Shown piece after piece: positions 7,501 through 15,650 of a stretch of 64,000 bases of DNA. The position numbers and the translations under genes were made by a program. Source of the DNA: Fibrobacterota bacterium (GTDB taxonomy: Bacteria > Fibrobacterota > Chitinivibrionia > Chitinivibrionales > FEN-1185); contig PLWQ01000025.1 in NCBI GenBank assembly GCA_003165595.1, forward strand, positions 24,925 to 88,924. The letters run 5' to 3'. The notes under the pieces are model-generated. The model had not been told where the DNA came from and searched no databases. It saw nothing but the letters and a program-made list of their open reading frames with translations. Within the stretch, counting starts at the first letter, position 1. Each line of letters opens with the position of its first letter.

Positions 7501-10230
7501 GTTTATGGATATGCTTGTATTCGCGCCGAGCCCCGCGGTTATCATTGGACTCACGGTGACCTGCGTTGTGGAAGAATCTTTGCCTGCGGCATTGGTTGCA
7601 ACAACTTTATACGTGCCGCCATCTGCTGCTCCCCAGGTCTTGGAATAGCTGTTTGTTGTTGCGCCGGTAATCGCCGTACCGTTAAGGTACCACTGATACG
7701 TGATGGTCGCCGTGCCGGAAGCAGTCACCGAGAGCGCCGTGCTGCCGGCCTGAGCCACGGATGTGCCGGCGCTAAGACCGGCCGTAATAACCGGAGCCAC
7801 TGTCAATTGCGTAGACGAGGAATCCGTTCCCGTCGGGTTAGTCACCACCACTTTGTAAACTCCGCCGTCGGCGGCTCCCCACGTTTTCGAATAGGAAGCA
7901 CTCGTTGCTCCGGTGATTGCCGTGCTGTTGTAATACCATTGATACGTAATAGGCGGCGTTCCGGACGCCACGATCGTGAGCGGCGTCGCACTTCCCTGAG
8001 CAACATTGGTTGTCCCTGGAAGCGGCGTGGTGATTGAGGAATTGATGGTTACAGTCGTCTTTGACGAATCGCTGCCTGCGGCATTCGTCACTACCACTTT
8101 GTAAACTCCGCCATCCGATGCGGTCCAATTCTTCGAATAGGAAGCATTCGTTGCTGCGGTGATAGCTGTGCCGTTGTAAAACCACTGGTAGGATAGCGGC
8201 GCCGTGCCGCCGGCAGTTACGGAAAGCGTGGTCTGGCTGCCCGTGGCTATGCTTGTAGTCGCCCCAAGCCCGGCGGTTATGAGCGGGCTCACGCCTAACT
8301 GGGTGGAAGAAGAATCCTTGCCCGCTGCATTGCTCACCACAACCTTGTAGATCCCGCCGTCTGTGGCTCCCCAGGTCTTGGAATAGCTGTTGGTTGCCGC
8401 GCCGGTAATGGCAGTCCCGTTGTAGTACCATTGGTACGTGATAGGCGCTGAGCCGGTAACAACTACCGATAGCGCCGTGCTGCTGCCCTGACCGACTGAT
8501 ATGCTGGCAGCAAGTCCGGTCGCGATTACGGGATTGACCGTTACCTGTGTGGACGAGGAATCTGTTCCCGTCGGATTGGTCACCACCACTTTGTAAATCC
8601 CGCCGTCACTGCCTCCCCACGTTTTCGAATAGGAAGCACCGGTCGCACCGGTAATTGCCGTTCCGTTAAAATACCATTGATAGGTGATGGGCGGAGTCCC
8701 GGACGCGGCGACGCTAAGCGCCGTGGTGCTGCCCTGTGTGATGTTGGTGGTTCCGAGCAGCGGTGTGGTGATCGAGGAATTGATCGTTACCGCCGTTTGC
8801 GACGAATCGCTGCCTGCACTATTCGTTACTACCACTTTGTAAACACCACCGTCACCGGATGCCCACGTCTTGGAATAGCTGTTCGTGGTGGCGCCGGTGA
8901 TGGCTGTGCCGTTGACATACCACTGATATGCAAGCGGCGCGGTGCCCGTCGCAGTCACGGAAAGCGCGCTCGAACTGTTTATCACTATACTGGTGTTGGG
9001 GCCGAGTCCCGCGGTTATGCGTGGGCATACCGTGACCTGAGTCGCTGAAGAATCTTTTCCACCGGCATTGCTCACGACAACTTTGTAGAATCCACCGTCA
9101 CTCGCCCCCCAGGTCTTTGAATAGCTGCTGGTAGTTGCCCCGCTGATTGCTGTTCCGTTGTAATACCACTGGTAAGCAATCGGCACGGTGCCGCCGGCGA
9201 CCACTGTCAATGCAGTGCTGCTTCCAGGCACAACACTTGTGGCCGGAGGAAGCAGGGTGGTAATCTGAAGCGAAAGAGACTCACTTACCGTAATGTACAC
9301 CGGCACGGTATCGGACAATGGCGGCGTGCCATTGTCGGTTACGGCAAATACAACCGTATCGATTCCGGTGAAACCTGACGGCGGGACCCATTTAAAAGTG
9401 GGTCCGGTTAAAGTCCCGCCCTGCGGTCCCTTCACAAGAGAAAACACCTGGGTCTGGCCTGCGTCGGAGTCCTGTGCAGACAGCGACAGGGAGCAGGTCT
9501 GGGCGACGGTGATATTTCTTAGGCCCGTAACTTCGAGCACCGGACGCCTGTTTGGAATAACGGGCTGCTTTACCGTAAGGATCGCTGCGGGCGTGCGGGC
9601 CGTGTCTCCGTATTGGTCCCTGATCAAACAGGTGTAGCTTCCGGCGCTGGACGCGAGCACCGGATTTATGGTCAACGTTGCCTGAGTTGCGCCGGAGAGA
9701 ATTGTTGTGTCTTTGTACCATTGAAACGAATGGAGCCCGGTGTCTGAAACGCCGGCGGCAAAGGTGATCGAGTCGCTCTGGGTCACGGAGTCGTTGGAAG
9801 ACTTGGTTGTTATGTTGATGGGACGAGCAAGAATTTTAACGGTAGCCGAGTCAAATTTTTCGCTGGAACCAATAAACACGGTAAAAGATGCAATCCGGGT
9901 GCCGACCGAACGAAACGGTACGACGATCCTCGGGTTGTTTGCCCAATCCGAATTCTTGCCAAATGTGAAGGAGGTATCCGTCGTGGAACCGGAATGGACT
10001 ACCACTCTCACCGAATCGATGAATGAGGCGAGGTACGGGCGAATGCCAATGGAGATGCGGTTCCCCACCGTGTCCGAAATCGTGGAGTCGCTTGTCTGGC
10101 CAAATGAGTTTTCGAGGGCGGGGGTGATGTTTGCGTCGGATTGCTGGAAAGGGTTCGGCTGCTGGCCTGTGCAAGTGAGAAGAAGGAGTGATAATAGCGA
10201 CAACGCCAGCCAAGGAAGAGATCTACGCAT
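4540..10230 (-). CDS. Giant Ig-repeat surface lipoprotein
   Basis: 1896-residue lipoprotein (signal MRRSLPWLAL..., lipobox LLTC followed by TG). In order: an N-terminal beta domain; one divergent Ig domain (around HSFQWYKD); a Cadherin/He_PIG-like domain (around residues 230-320); fourteen tandem Ig-like domains of about 82 residues (about 320-1470), each with a YQWYxNGTAI core and a DGGxYKVVVxN end; a DUF5011-like domain (KPTIFLKGFADTT..., about 1470-1545); and about 350 C-terminal residues of propeller-like repeats (YVAYISSSD, PWVGYIQDD, PFMAYKNGN). This is an adhesin or stalk architecture that displays the C-terminal module away from the cell. There is no sorting tail; the lipid anchor is at the N-terminus. 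A promoter-like TATAAT and a Crp/Fnr-type site lie upstream. The GGGG ribosome site sits in the loop of a small UCGUG/CACGA hairpin. Confidence 0.9.
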   Translation of the reverse strand: MRRSLPWLALSLLSLLLLTCTGQQPNPFQQSDANITPALENSFGQTSDSTISDTVGNRISIGIRPYLASFIDSVRVVVHSGSTTDTSFTFGKNSDWANNPRIVVPFRSVGTRIASFTVFIGSSEKFDSATVKILARPINITTKSSNDSVTQSDSITFAAGVSDTGLHSFQWYKDTTILSGATQATLTINPVLASSAGSYTCLIRDQYGDTARTPAAILTVKQPVIPNRRPVLEVTGLRNITVAQTCSLSLSAQDSDAGQTQVFSLVKGPQGGTLTGPTFKWVPPSGFTGIDTVVFAVTDNGTPPLSDTVPVYITVSESLSLQITTLLPPATSVVPGSSTALTVVAGGTVPIAYQWYYNGTAISGATTSSYSKTWGASDGGFYKVVVSNAGGKDSSATQVTVCPRITAGLGPNTSIVINSSSALSVTATGTAPLAYQWYVNGTAITGATTNSYSKTWASGDGGVYKVVVTNSAGSDSSQTAVTINSSITTPLLGTTNITQGSTTALSVAASGTPPITYQWYFNGTAITGATGASYSKTWGGSDGGIYKVVVTNPTGTDSSSTQVTVNPVIATGLAASISVGQGSSTALSVVVTGSAPITYQWYYNGTAITGAATNSYSKTWGATDGGIYKVVVSNAAGKDSSSTQLGVSPLITAGLGATTSIATGSQTTLSVTAGGTAPLSYQWFYNGTAITAATNASYSKNWTASDGGVYKVVVTNAAGSDSSKTTVTINSSITTPLPGTTNVAQGSATPLTIVASGTPPITYQWYYNSTAITGATSASYSKTWGAADGGVYKVVVTNPTGTDSSSTQLTVAPVITAGLSAGTSVAQAGSTALSVTASGTATITYQWYLNGTAITGATTNSYSKTWGAADGGTYKVVATNAAGKDSSTTQVTVSPMITAGLGANTSISINSTTALSVTAAGTATLAYQWYLNGTAITGATSNSYSKTWGAADGGVYKVVVTNAAGSDSSKTTVTINSSITTPLPGTTNVVQGSTTPLTIVASGTPPITYQWYYNGTAITGATSASYSKTWGAADGGVYKVVVTNPTGKDSSSTQLTVAPVITAGLSAGTSVAQAGSTALSVTASGTATITYQWYFNGTAITAATTNSYSKTWGAADGGTYKVVATNAAGKDSSTTQVTVSPMITAGLGANTSISINSTTALSVTAAGTATLAYQWYLNGTAITGATSNSYSKTWGAGDGGVYKVVVTNAAGSDSSKTTVTINSSITTPLPGTTNVVQGSTTPLTIVASGTPPITYQWYYNGTAITGATSASYSKTWGAADGGVYKVVVTNGTGKDSSSTQLVVAPVITSGLSATTYVAQGGSTALSVTATGTLPLSYQWYLNGAVIPGQTLSSYSKTWTATDGGVYKVVVSNAAGSDSSKTTLTVAPVITSRLSATTSFNQGSTTALSITATGTATITYQWYFNNVAITTNGTSSSYSTTWQYANAGTYRVAATNAAGTDTSSTVVTVKDVTKPTIFLKGFADTTIALNSIWSEPGDSAWDDKDGVITSNVVVTGTVNPLTIGKYTLTYNVSDAAGNAATTVTRTVRVEGWQLVNSSLTATYVQLVVNSSNVLYVAYISSSDNLVRVAQLNGTTLVPQGGTVNTAQTYDMSLALAPDGVTPWVGYIQDDAGDNAAAAATLSAGVWSTKYVNFGYPAFFDIGVAADNTIWGVLGNAVLKYNGSTWDTAIATAGSMYGLGSMGADYRDSHVMSFTATAKYYSYPTTFSTPATGLVVKMSSGSNWVPAATGDSVVVNGENGPPYQMACNAGRVFAVLPSGEDQRDPNVFELKNSAWTQLQAAIPAGYGAYGFSLSAATSDGTPFMAYKNGNGVSPSNTNAPVYVKKYNGASWVGIPANTTNPVVGQGASHVFLAAGNNLCYLSIITDAGVVDLYKWAKQ
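6561..8782 (-). repeat. 738-bp higher-order tandem repeat (three Ig domains per unit)
   Basis: The boundary motif AGGAATT recurs at 6561, 7299, 8037 and 8775, exactly 738 bases apart. This is three 246-base Ig units. Domains fall into three alternating types (starting SITTPL, VITAGL and MITAGL or LITAGL). Units 7299-8036 and 6561-7298 are nearly identical in protein sequence, showing recent unequal duplication of whole triplets. Confidence 0.95.
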
Positions 10231-10266
10231 GCTCGTGCCCCCACGAAAAAGTAAACTGTTATGGAA

Positions 10267-10334
10267 ATTATAAAATGTAGCCTATGGAATCAAAATACAC
10301 TCTCGGTTTTTGCTGCGCTGTGACGACGGTCACA
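10267..10334 (-). promoter_or_regulatory. Promoter and Crp/Fnr-type site for the Ig lipoprotein gene
   Basis: On the reverse strand a TATAAT -10 box (10267-10272) lies about 35 bases before the start codon, with a weak -35 (TTTTGA at 17-bp or TTGATT at 15-bp spacing). The palindrome TGTGACGACGGTCACA (10319-10334) matches the Crp half sites TGTGA-N6-TCACA perfectly. Its centre lies about 66 bases upstream of the expected start point, close to a class I position. Confidence 0.65.
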
Positions 10335-10493
10335 ATAACAGCGCTTTCTTTTGGCAGAGAAATATACTTTTTGCGCGGCTTGGAACGGCCTTGAGCAAGT
10401 CCGGCTTGCCGGGCGTCAAAGGCGTGAAGATCCCGAGCGGTTCGTCAGTGGTACATTACTTCGCCCAACATTGCGCTATGACCCTGCCCAATG

Positions 10494-10536
10494 TGTGACT
10501 GCCGTCACAGTCATTGTTCGCGTTTCATGGTAAGAT
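10494..10536 (+). promoter_or_regulatory. Second Crp/Fnr-type site with a forward promoter
   Basis: TGTGACTGCCGTCACA (10494-10509) is a perfect TGTGA-N6-TCACA palindrome. A -10-like TAAGAT lies at 10531-10536 with no good -35. If transcription starts near 10543, the site is centred at about -41.5, the classical class II activator position. It would drive the small ORF at 10579. Confidence 0.6.
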
Positions 10537-10578
10537 ACTACAAATGCGAACAACTCGCGCGGAAATGGGAGGCCGGCA

Positions 10579-10902
10579 ATGAACCCGTATCAATGCGAAA
10601 CCTCGGAACTATCGGGAATCAGATGCTTTGATCTTCTGCGTAACAACGGGAAAAACAAGATGTTACTGCAGAGCAGATGCCGTGTTGATATTTGTCTCGG
10701 TCAATACGCAGGAGAATCTCGGAAAATAAGCATACCCCTCACCCTGTATTTTTGCCTTGAAAAAACCGGCGTCGACTCGCCGGCCGGACAGCAACGATGG
10801 AAAGCCTCTTTGTCGTACGTGGTGATATATCAGGCGGAAAAAACAATGATAGGGCTCTTGACAAAACCGTCGATCGGTGGTACAATGAGAATCGCCTTCT
10901 AA
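10579..10902 (+). CDS. Small unrecognised protein, probably real
   Basis: 107-residue frame, no family recognised. It is supported by a near-ideal ribosome site (GGGAGG at 10567-10572, six bases before the ATG), a promoter with a Crp/Fnr-type site in class II position, and hairpins after the stop. The product has four to five cysteines (for example near residues 6, 16, 34 and 39), no signal peptide and no membrane segment. It is divergent from the Ig lipoprotein gene and convergent with the three-gene operon ending at 11013. The sequence of its last 15 codons also forms a perfect-looking promoter (10858-10886), which may be chance or may start a small RNA. Confidence 0.45.
   Translation: MNPYQCETSELSGIRCFDLLRNNGKNKMLLQSRCRVDICLGQYAGESRKISIPLTLYFCLEKTGVDSPAGQQRWKASLSYVVIYQAEKTMIGLLTKPSIGGTMRIAF
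10858..10886 (+). promoter_or_regulatory. Near-consensus sigma-70 promoter inside the ORF end
   Basis: TTGACA (10858-10863), 17-base spacer, TACAAT (10881-10886). Transcription would start near 10893, just before the stop of the small ORF, and run into the hairpins below. No ORF follows on this strand. Confidence 0.55.
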
Positions 10903-11006
10903 CCCGCCGACCGGCGGGAAAAGACGGCGCCAAAACCGTCAACTCAAGGCCCCCCCCTGCCTGGCACGAGGCCGGACACACGTGTCCGGCCTCGTGCATT
11001 TTCTGC
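10893..11006 (+). ncRNA. Candidate small RNA or structured 3' end
   Basis: About 115 bases with three successive hairpins: CCCGCC/GGCGGG (10903-10918), GACGG/CCGTC (10923-10940), and a 16-bp perfect stem GCACGAGGCCGGACAC / GTGTCCGGCCTCGTGC (about 10964-10997) followed by ATTTTCT. With the consensus promoter at 10858 it has the layout of an independently transcribed small RNA. The alternative is that these hairpins are the 3' region of the small ORF and a bidirectional terminator shared with the convergent gene. I recognise no known RNA family. Confidence 0.4.
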
Positions 11007-11012
11007 GGTGCG

Positions 11013-12179
11013 TCACTTGATGTGCCACCAGTAAATAGCCTCATTCGAAGAAACAACAAATGTATTAGGGTTCCTTGCCCACGCCGTTGTTATGACGGTA
11101 GAATATGCCCCAAGCGAATTTCCCAATAATTGCGGTTTCCCAATACATCCCGGAATATCCTTGTCGATTGGAGCTATCCAGAATTGTGCCTTTTTGCCAG
11201 GATCGACACCGCTGTCCATGGCTTCCCATGCCAGGTACTTGCCATCCTGGGAGAAACTGAAGTTTAAAATACTCATATCCTTTTTCATGCCGATAAAGGG
11301 GAATAAATCATGAGCACGATTTTTCCAGGAAAGGACTCCGACAAATGTGATGTCCTTATCGCTGGCACTTTTGAGGCTATGAACAATCGCAAAAGGAAGG
11401 GATGGATGTATCTTGAGTTCTAAGAGTTTGAATAGTTCTTCTTTGTTCTTATTGAAGGCATCTGACAAAGGGTGATTTGCTGGCTGCAGTGCCGAATTGA
11501 GAGAAATTAGTTTTTCACTTTCTCTATCGTAATAGAATAGCAGTGAATCCAAAACGCCAACTGTAGCGCCTTTGCTTCCGCCTGGCAATATTCCTGCGTT
11601 TAGGGAAGCTATTGATTTTGGTTCCTGACCGCTGAGATCAAATGTCCTAAATACGCGGTGCTCAACATTTTGATCATCAATGTTCTGGATCATGAATGCA
11701 AAGATATTCTTTTCAGGCACAAGCGCCCTGCATGCAAAGATTCTCTCTTCGAACCTAGTACATATCAGTTGATCTTTGAACTCTCGAGTTCGCAAATTAA
11801 ATCTTTCGTAACCACGGGTTTGTCCATAACCGATCCACTCGTCAGAGAATGGCGGCGTTGACGAAATATATCCGCCAGAAACTTCATTTAAAAAATCTCG
11901 TGAAAGCACTTCCTTTTTCAACCCATCCTCATTAAGATGCAGTACCGTAATTGCATTGTCCCAATCGTTCGTTGCAATAGCATGCGGCAATGAGACTTGA
12001 AAAATGTTAAAAACTGCTCTATAAGGAGTCACTGGCTCCACATGCGGAACAGTGTCCGTATGTTCTGCAAATTCTGTGTTTGGCATGTCCATTTTTTGTT
12101 TCCATTTCTCCTGGGAAAGGCTGCAAACGCACAGTCCCATGATTGTGATTATTGAACAAATCTCAAATACTTTGCGCAT
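11013..12179 (-). CDS. Exported protein, last gene of the amidohydrolase operon
   Basis: 388 residues with an N-terminal signal sequence (MRKVFEICSIITIMGLC...); a lipobox is not convincing. The body looks like a beta-propeller of irregular repeats (for example DEWIGYGQTRG, LNFSFSQDGKYLAWEA, WIAPIDKD), the last two like WD40/TolB blades. I recognise no family. It starts 16 bases after the amidohydrolase gene, with AAGAGA as ribosome site. Its base composition is AT-rich like its two operon partners and unlike the genes after 15.9 kb. If the operon is an effector module, this periplasmic protein would be the natural immunity candidate; that is inference. Confidence 0.7.
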   Translation of the reverse strand: MRKVFEICSIITIMGLCVCSLSQEKWKQKMDMPNTEFAEHTDTVPHVEPVTPYRAVFNIFQVSLPHAIATNDWDNAITVLHLNEDGLKKEVLSRDFLNEVSGGYISSTPPFSDEWIGYGQTRGYERFNLRTREFKDQLICTRFEERIFACRALVPEKNIFAFMIQNIDDQNVEHRVFRTFDLSGQEPKSIASLNAGILPGGSKGATVGVLDSLLFYYDRESEKLISLNSALQPANHPLSDAFNKNKEELFKLLELKIHPSLPFAIVHSLKSASDKDITFVGVLSWKNRAHDLFPFIGMKKDMSILNFSFSQDGKYLAWEAMDSGVDPGKKAQFWIAPIDKDIPGCIGKPQLLGNSLGAYSTVITTAWARNPNTFVVSSNEAIYWWHIK

Positions 12180-12195
12180 CGATCTCTTCTTAAAA

Positions 12196-14679
12196 TCAAT
12201 TATCCGGTAATTCTTCCATGGCCTTAAGTCTTTTAGTGATCTTTTGTATTACCAAACTTCTATCATTCGCTAATATTTTCAAGTCGTCACTATTACTATT
12301 TCCATCACTGCCAATTTTTTGTATTAAAGCCTGGGTGTATGGTCTTACAATGCGGTCAAACCTATAAAATCTGAATGGATTTATTTCGGTAAACCATTGC
12401 CATAGCGAAGGATCATTGACGGGTACCTCGCCGCTGGCTCGAACTTCGGCATTAACAGCATCAATCCCGGCTTTTAACTGCAGGCAAAACTGCGAATAGT
12501 TCAAGTTGGACATTTCCGTCATATACCAATCCGTTCCAAACATTATTCGTTTGCGAAGTTCCGGCCATTTTATGATCGCTTTGCCCATATTTTCTTGAAA
12601 AGTGGAAGCGTCCATGCAGGCAAGGTCTGTATATAAATTGGGGTAGGTTTGCATTAGAGAAATTATTTTTTGGTTCCACACGTTTTGATCCCAGTCCGGG
12701 TCATTTGCGTCTATTGTCTTTTCCCAACCCGATAGCGGCTGTTTACTGCCCGGTATTTGATCACTCCCACCGAAGTGTGCAAGGCATAGCCGAAGGTTGT
12801 GATGCGCCTGAAGAACCGGCTCCCAGGCCTGGGGAGAAGAATATCGTTGCATAAAATAGAAAAGAGCCTTGTTGGTCGTGCCCTTTATCGACGAAAGACC
12901 ATCCAATGTTGGATCAGTGAGAAGAGGATTATCATATTCAAAATACAATGGACGATCATGTGTAAAGGCACCTTGGGGACTCGTGTGCGCAAGTATTGGA
13001 ATATCTTCAGCAAGGCATTTATTGTACATTGTGGCAAGACTGGGAAGCCTTATGTCCTGAGGTTTGTATCCAAGATTCGGATACAATTTAATGCCAAGAA
13101 ATAAACGCGGAGTTTGTGCAGTGCTCGCGGTGGTATTCTTACTCATAATATATTGAAACGCCTCGTTACAATCTCCTTTATACCGACGAGGCTCAAAATG
13201 ATAGAGCGGAATGACTCGCCAGGGGTTGTTGGTTGCAGCGGTAATGGTGTCTGCACGTTGCGTTTTCCAGGGCTCAAAGAGTTTATGCTCTTCGGGATCT
13301 AGCCATATGAGAGTTCCATTTCTTCTTCCGGAAATGCGACTATGGAAATAGTAAAAATCTCCATTCTCCTCAATCAAAGTGCCATTCTTGCGATACGCTT
13401 CTATGTCCAATGGGCTGCATTCTGGAGGTAGCAGAATAGGCTGGCCAGGATTTTCTGAAGTGACCGGAGGCACCCATCTATACCGAATATTCGCAAGCCG
13501 ATAAACTTTTGCCTTTGAATCATCCGGGTCAAATCTGTCAAGATGCGCATAATCAAGGTCCATCGGCATTGCCATGATAGGGCAAAAAGTGTTCTCTTCA
13601 TTTGCTCCGGCTGCTTCGCAAATCGGCACCATGGATTTATTGTTTCCGGAAATTGCCAAACTTGCAATTTCCGGCGTCGGCTTTCGTTGAACGTCAAGAA
13701 AGCTGAGAAAACCTAATGGAACATCCAAAGCTATGTTTGATATCGCCGAAGCGGTTTTTGATGCGGCATCTTGCAACTGCGCTGCATTTGAGATGGGCGT
13801 TGAGACGATTCTGGAAACTTCCTTTGAACTGGACAAGAAGATCGCAATAACCGCCTTCCAAATCCATCTGGTGGAAATCTTATTTACTTGGCAAATGGTT
13901 TCGAGAATGCCGACAACCTGCCGAACCGCCTCATCAAGAAGATCTTTTAACTTCAAAATGAACGCCGCACCCGTGCTACACAATTCCGACATGCCGCTCA
14001 TTAGGATTTCAACGATAAAGGCCGCAAGCGCCAGAATTGCATGCGTGATCTTTGCAGACTTTATGTCCGCGGAAGTGCGTATCTGGTGCGCCACTCCGGC
14101 GGTTATTTGCATAGTAGCGCCGGCAACAGCAAGACCTTGCGCGTTGGTATCTGCCAGGTTATTCATCTGGCTAATCGTTTCCGAAACAGCGCTGATCACC
14201 AGCCAGTATTCTTCATCAATAATATTTTTTTGGACGCCTGCGAATTGCTCAAGCATTCGACATATGCTCTGCGCTGTCTTCAGAATTTCTCTTTCAACAT
14301 CTTCTTGAAATTGTCGAGTTGCTTCGGCGCCATGTTGAATCTTTTTTGCCACCTCTTCAGACAATGCCGACACCTGCGCGAGTGAGGGTTTAATCGCATC
14401 TCCATACACTTTGCCAAGATAATTGTCCAGATATGAACGCTTGAGTACACCAAAAGCAATTTGTCCAGGTACGTCCCAGAGGTTTTTTCTAAGGCCTATC
14501 GGCAAAAGCCGATATACGGCAAAGGGCAAGGGGCCGCAATGGCCGGACTGGATATGCATGTGTGCGTCAATAGCCGCGACATACAAAGGTTTTTGAAATA
14601 CATGCGGCGTTCCGGTCTTGCCGTCGGATTTGACATCAGCCTGGCTTTGCGACTGACCGTTAGTCTGTGGATCGGGCAT
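12196..14679 (-). CDS. Amidohydrolase-family protein with large helical insertion
   Basis: 827 residues. The metal ligands of the amidohydrolase TIM barrel (Amidohydro_2 type) are all visible: HMH in DAHMHI (residues 40-42), the strand GIKLYP (Lys about 528), LAHTS (about 563), LAHFGG (about 635) and GTDWY (about 718). Between the first strand and the rest lies an insertion of about 450 residues, including roughly 250 of helix-rich sequence (about 90-340) with hydrophobic segments such as LALAAFIVEILMSG and WIWKAVIAIFLSS. Normal family members have no such insertion and are half this length. The N-terminus is a Gln/Ser-rich tail with no signal peptide. It sits between a VgrG-tail-like protein and an exported protein in one AT-rich operon. 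The hydrolase substrate cannot be told from sequence. Confidence 0.8.
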   Translation of the reverse strand: MPDPQTNGQSQSQADVKSDGKTGTPHVFQKPLYVAAIDAHMHIQSGHCGPLPFAVYRLLPIGLRKNLWDVPGQIAFGVLKRSYLDNYLGKVYGDAIKPSLAQVSALSEEVAKKIQHGAEATRQFQEDVEREILKTAQSICRMLEQFAGVQKNIIDEEYWLVISAVSETISQMNNLADTNAQGLAVAGATMQITAGVAHQIRTSADIKSAKITHAILALAAFIVEILMSGMSELCSTGAAFILKLKDLLDEAVRQVVGILETICQVNKISTRWIWKAVIAIFLSSSKEVSRIVSTPISNAAQLQDAASKTASAISNIALDVPLGFLSFLDVQRKPTPEIASLAISGNNKSMVPICEAAGANEENTFCPIMAMPMDLDYAHLDRFDPDDSKAKVYRLANIRYRWVPPVTSENPGQPILLPPECSPLDIEAYRKNGTLIEENGDFYYFHSRISGRRNGTLIWLDPEEHKLFEPWKTQRADTITAATNNPWRVIPLYHFEPRRYKGDCNEAFQYIMSKNTTASTAQTPRLFLGIKLYPNLGYKPQDIRLPSLATMYNKCLAEDIPILAHTSPQGAFTHDRPLYFEYDNPLLTDPTLDGLSSIKGTTNKALFYFMQRYSSPQAWEPVLQAHHNLRLCLAHFGGSDQIPGSKQPLSGWEKTIDANDPDWDQNVWNQKIISLMQTYPNLYTDLACMDASTFQENMGKAIIKWPELRKRIMFGTDWYMTEMSNLNYSQFCLQLKAGIDAVNAEVRASGEVPVNDPSLWQWFTEINPFRFYRFDRIVRPYTQALIQKIGSDGNSNSDDLKILANDRSLVIQKITKRLKAMEELPDN

Positions 14680-14730
14680 CCTGTTCCTCTTTAATCAACG
14701 AAATACAAAGAAATTATTCAAAGTTCATTG

Positions 14731-15621
14731 TTAAGAATTGTTATCATTATTCTCAAAATATTCAACGGCAAATTTGCCTGCGACCGTATTGTCCAAACTG
14801 GCTGTTCCATCTGCAGACAAATTGCCATTCAAGGTGCTTCCATCCGCCAACGTGACTTTATATTTCACATTTTGTACAGGCGTACCGTCAAATTCGGTGT
14901 ATTTTAATTCAATCATATCCCTAAACCTCACCTTCCCGCTCTCCTGCCCTTCCCCTACTCTCACCCCGTCAACAACAACCAGAAAGAAGAATTCCACCGG
15001 CACATAATGCTTCTGATACTTCTGTCTTTCCGTCTCGATTGGAATCTGCGAAGTATCGTTCTTATAAATGAACTCCCACTTGACCTCTATCTTATCATTC
15101 TCAATTTCCACGGGAAAGGCGCAGTACTTTTCGTGATGACCGTCCGGATCGAATTCGTAAATAATTATCTGCGCCTGGGCGCCGGGCAGGGGATTGACAA
15201 ATTGCGTGGTAAGGGTGACAATATCTCCGCGATGCACTTCTGCTTTGTCCCAGCACATTTTGGAAACCTGAATTGCCGGCGTTGCGGGGATGGTAAACTG
15301 GCAGTCCTGTTTGAGGCCGTGTTTGGGAAGTTTTGCTTCAAACCCGATTTGCGCGCCAAGCTCGACTTTTTCGGGAATCGGCAGTTCGCCGGTAAATTCG
15401 TTGTTGTAAATTTCTCCTTTTATTGTACCGGGCGCTTTGCCCTTTGAACTGAAACCCTTTATTTCGATGGAAGAGCCTTCGGCGACAGCGTAGGTTGTCA
15501 CCTTGAGCGCGGCACTGGTGCCGCCATGAGCCGCGCCGCAGAGCCATGTTGCTTCCACGATATCGGAATCGAGCTTGATCTTCTCTTTTTTGTCTGTTTG
15601 AACCTGATATTCACCGTTCAT
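14731..15621 (-). CDS. Putative carrier/adaptor protein with VgrG-like C-terminal tail
   Basis: 296 residues. The longer frame to 15789 exists, but the ATG at 15621 has an excellent GGAGGA ribosome site and the Crp/Fnr-type box lies inside the longer frame, so I use 15621. The middle is Ig-like (CWDKAEVHRGDIVTLTTQF, then IIIYEFDPDGHHEK). The last 55 residues, TEFDGTPVQNVKYKVTLADG ending in GKFAVEYF, match the small beta domain 'GxPVxxVxYxVxLxDGS..xG.Lxx.GxAxLD....G...V.F' often found at the end of VgrG and other tail-spike or effector-carrier proteins. No PAAR or gp27-like part is present. It heads the operon with the amidohydrolase (51-base gap) and the exported protein. Confidence 0.6.
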   Translation of the reverse strand: MNGEYQVQTDKKEKIKLDSDIVEATWLCGAAHGGTSAALKVTTYAVAEGSSIEIKGFSSKGKAPGTIKGEIYNNEFTGELPIPEKVELGAQIGFEAKLPKHGLKQDCQFTIPATPAIQVSKMCWDKAEVHRGDIVTLTTQFVNPLPGAQAQIIIYEFDPDGHHEKYCAFPVEIENDKIEVKWEFIYKNDTSQIPIETERQKYQKHYVPVEFFFLVVVDGVRVGEGQESGKVRFRDMIELKYTEFDGTPVQNVKYKVTLADGSTLNGNLSADGTASLDNTVAGKFAVEYFENNDNNS

Positions 15622-15650
15622 GCATCCTCCAACTGTCTGCCCGCAAGCAC

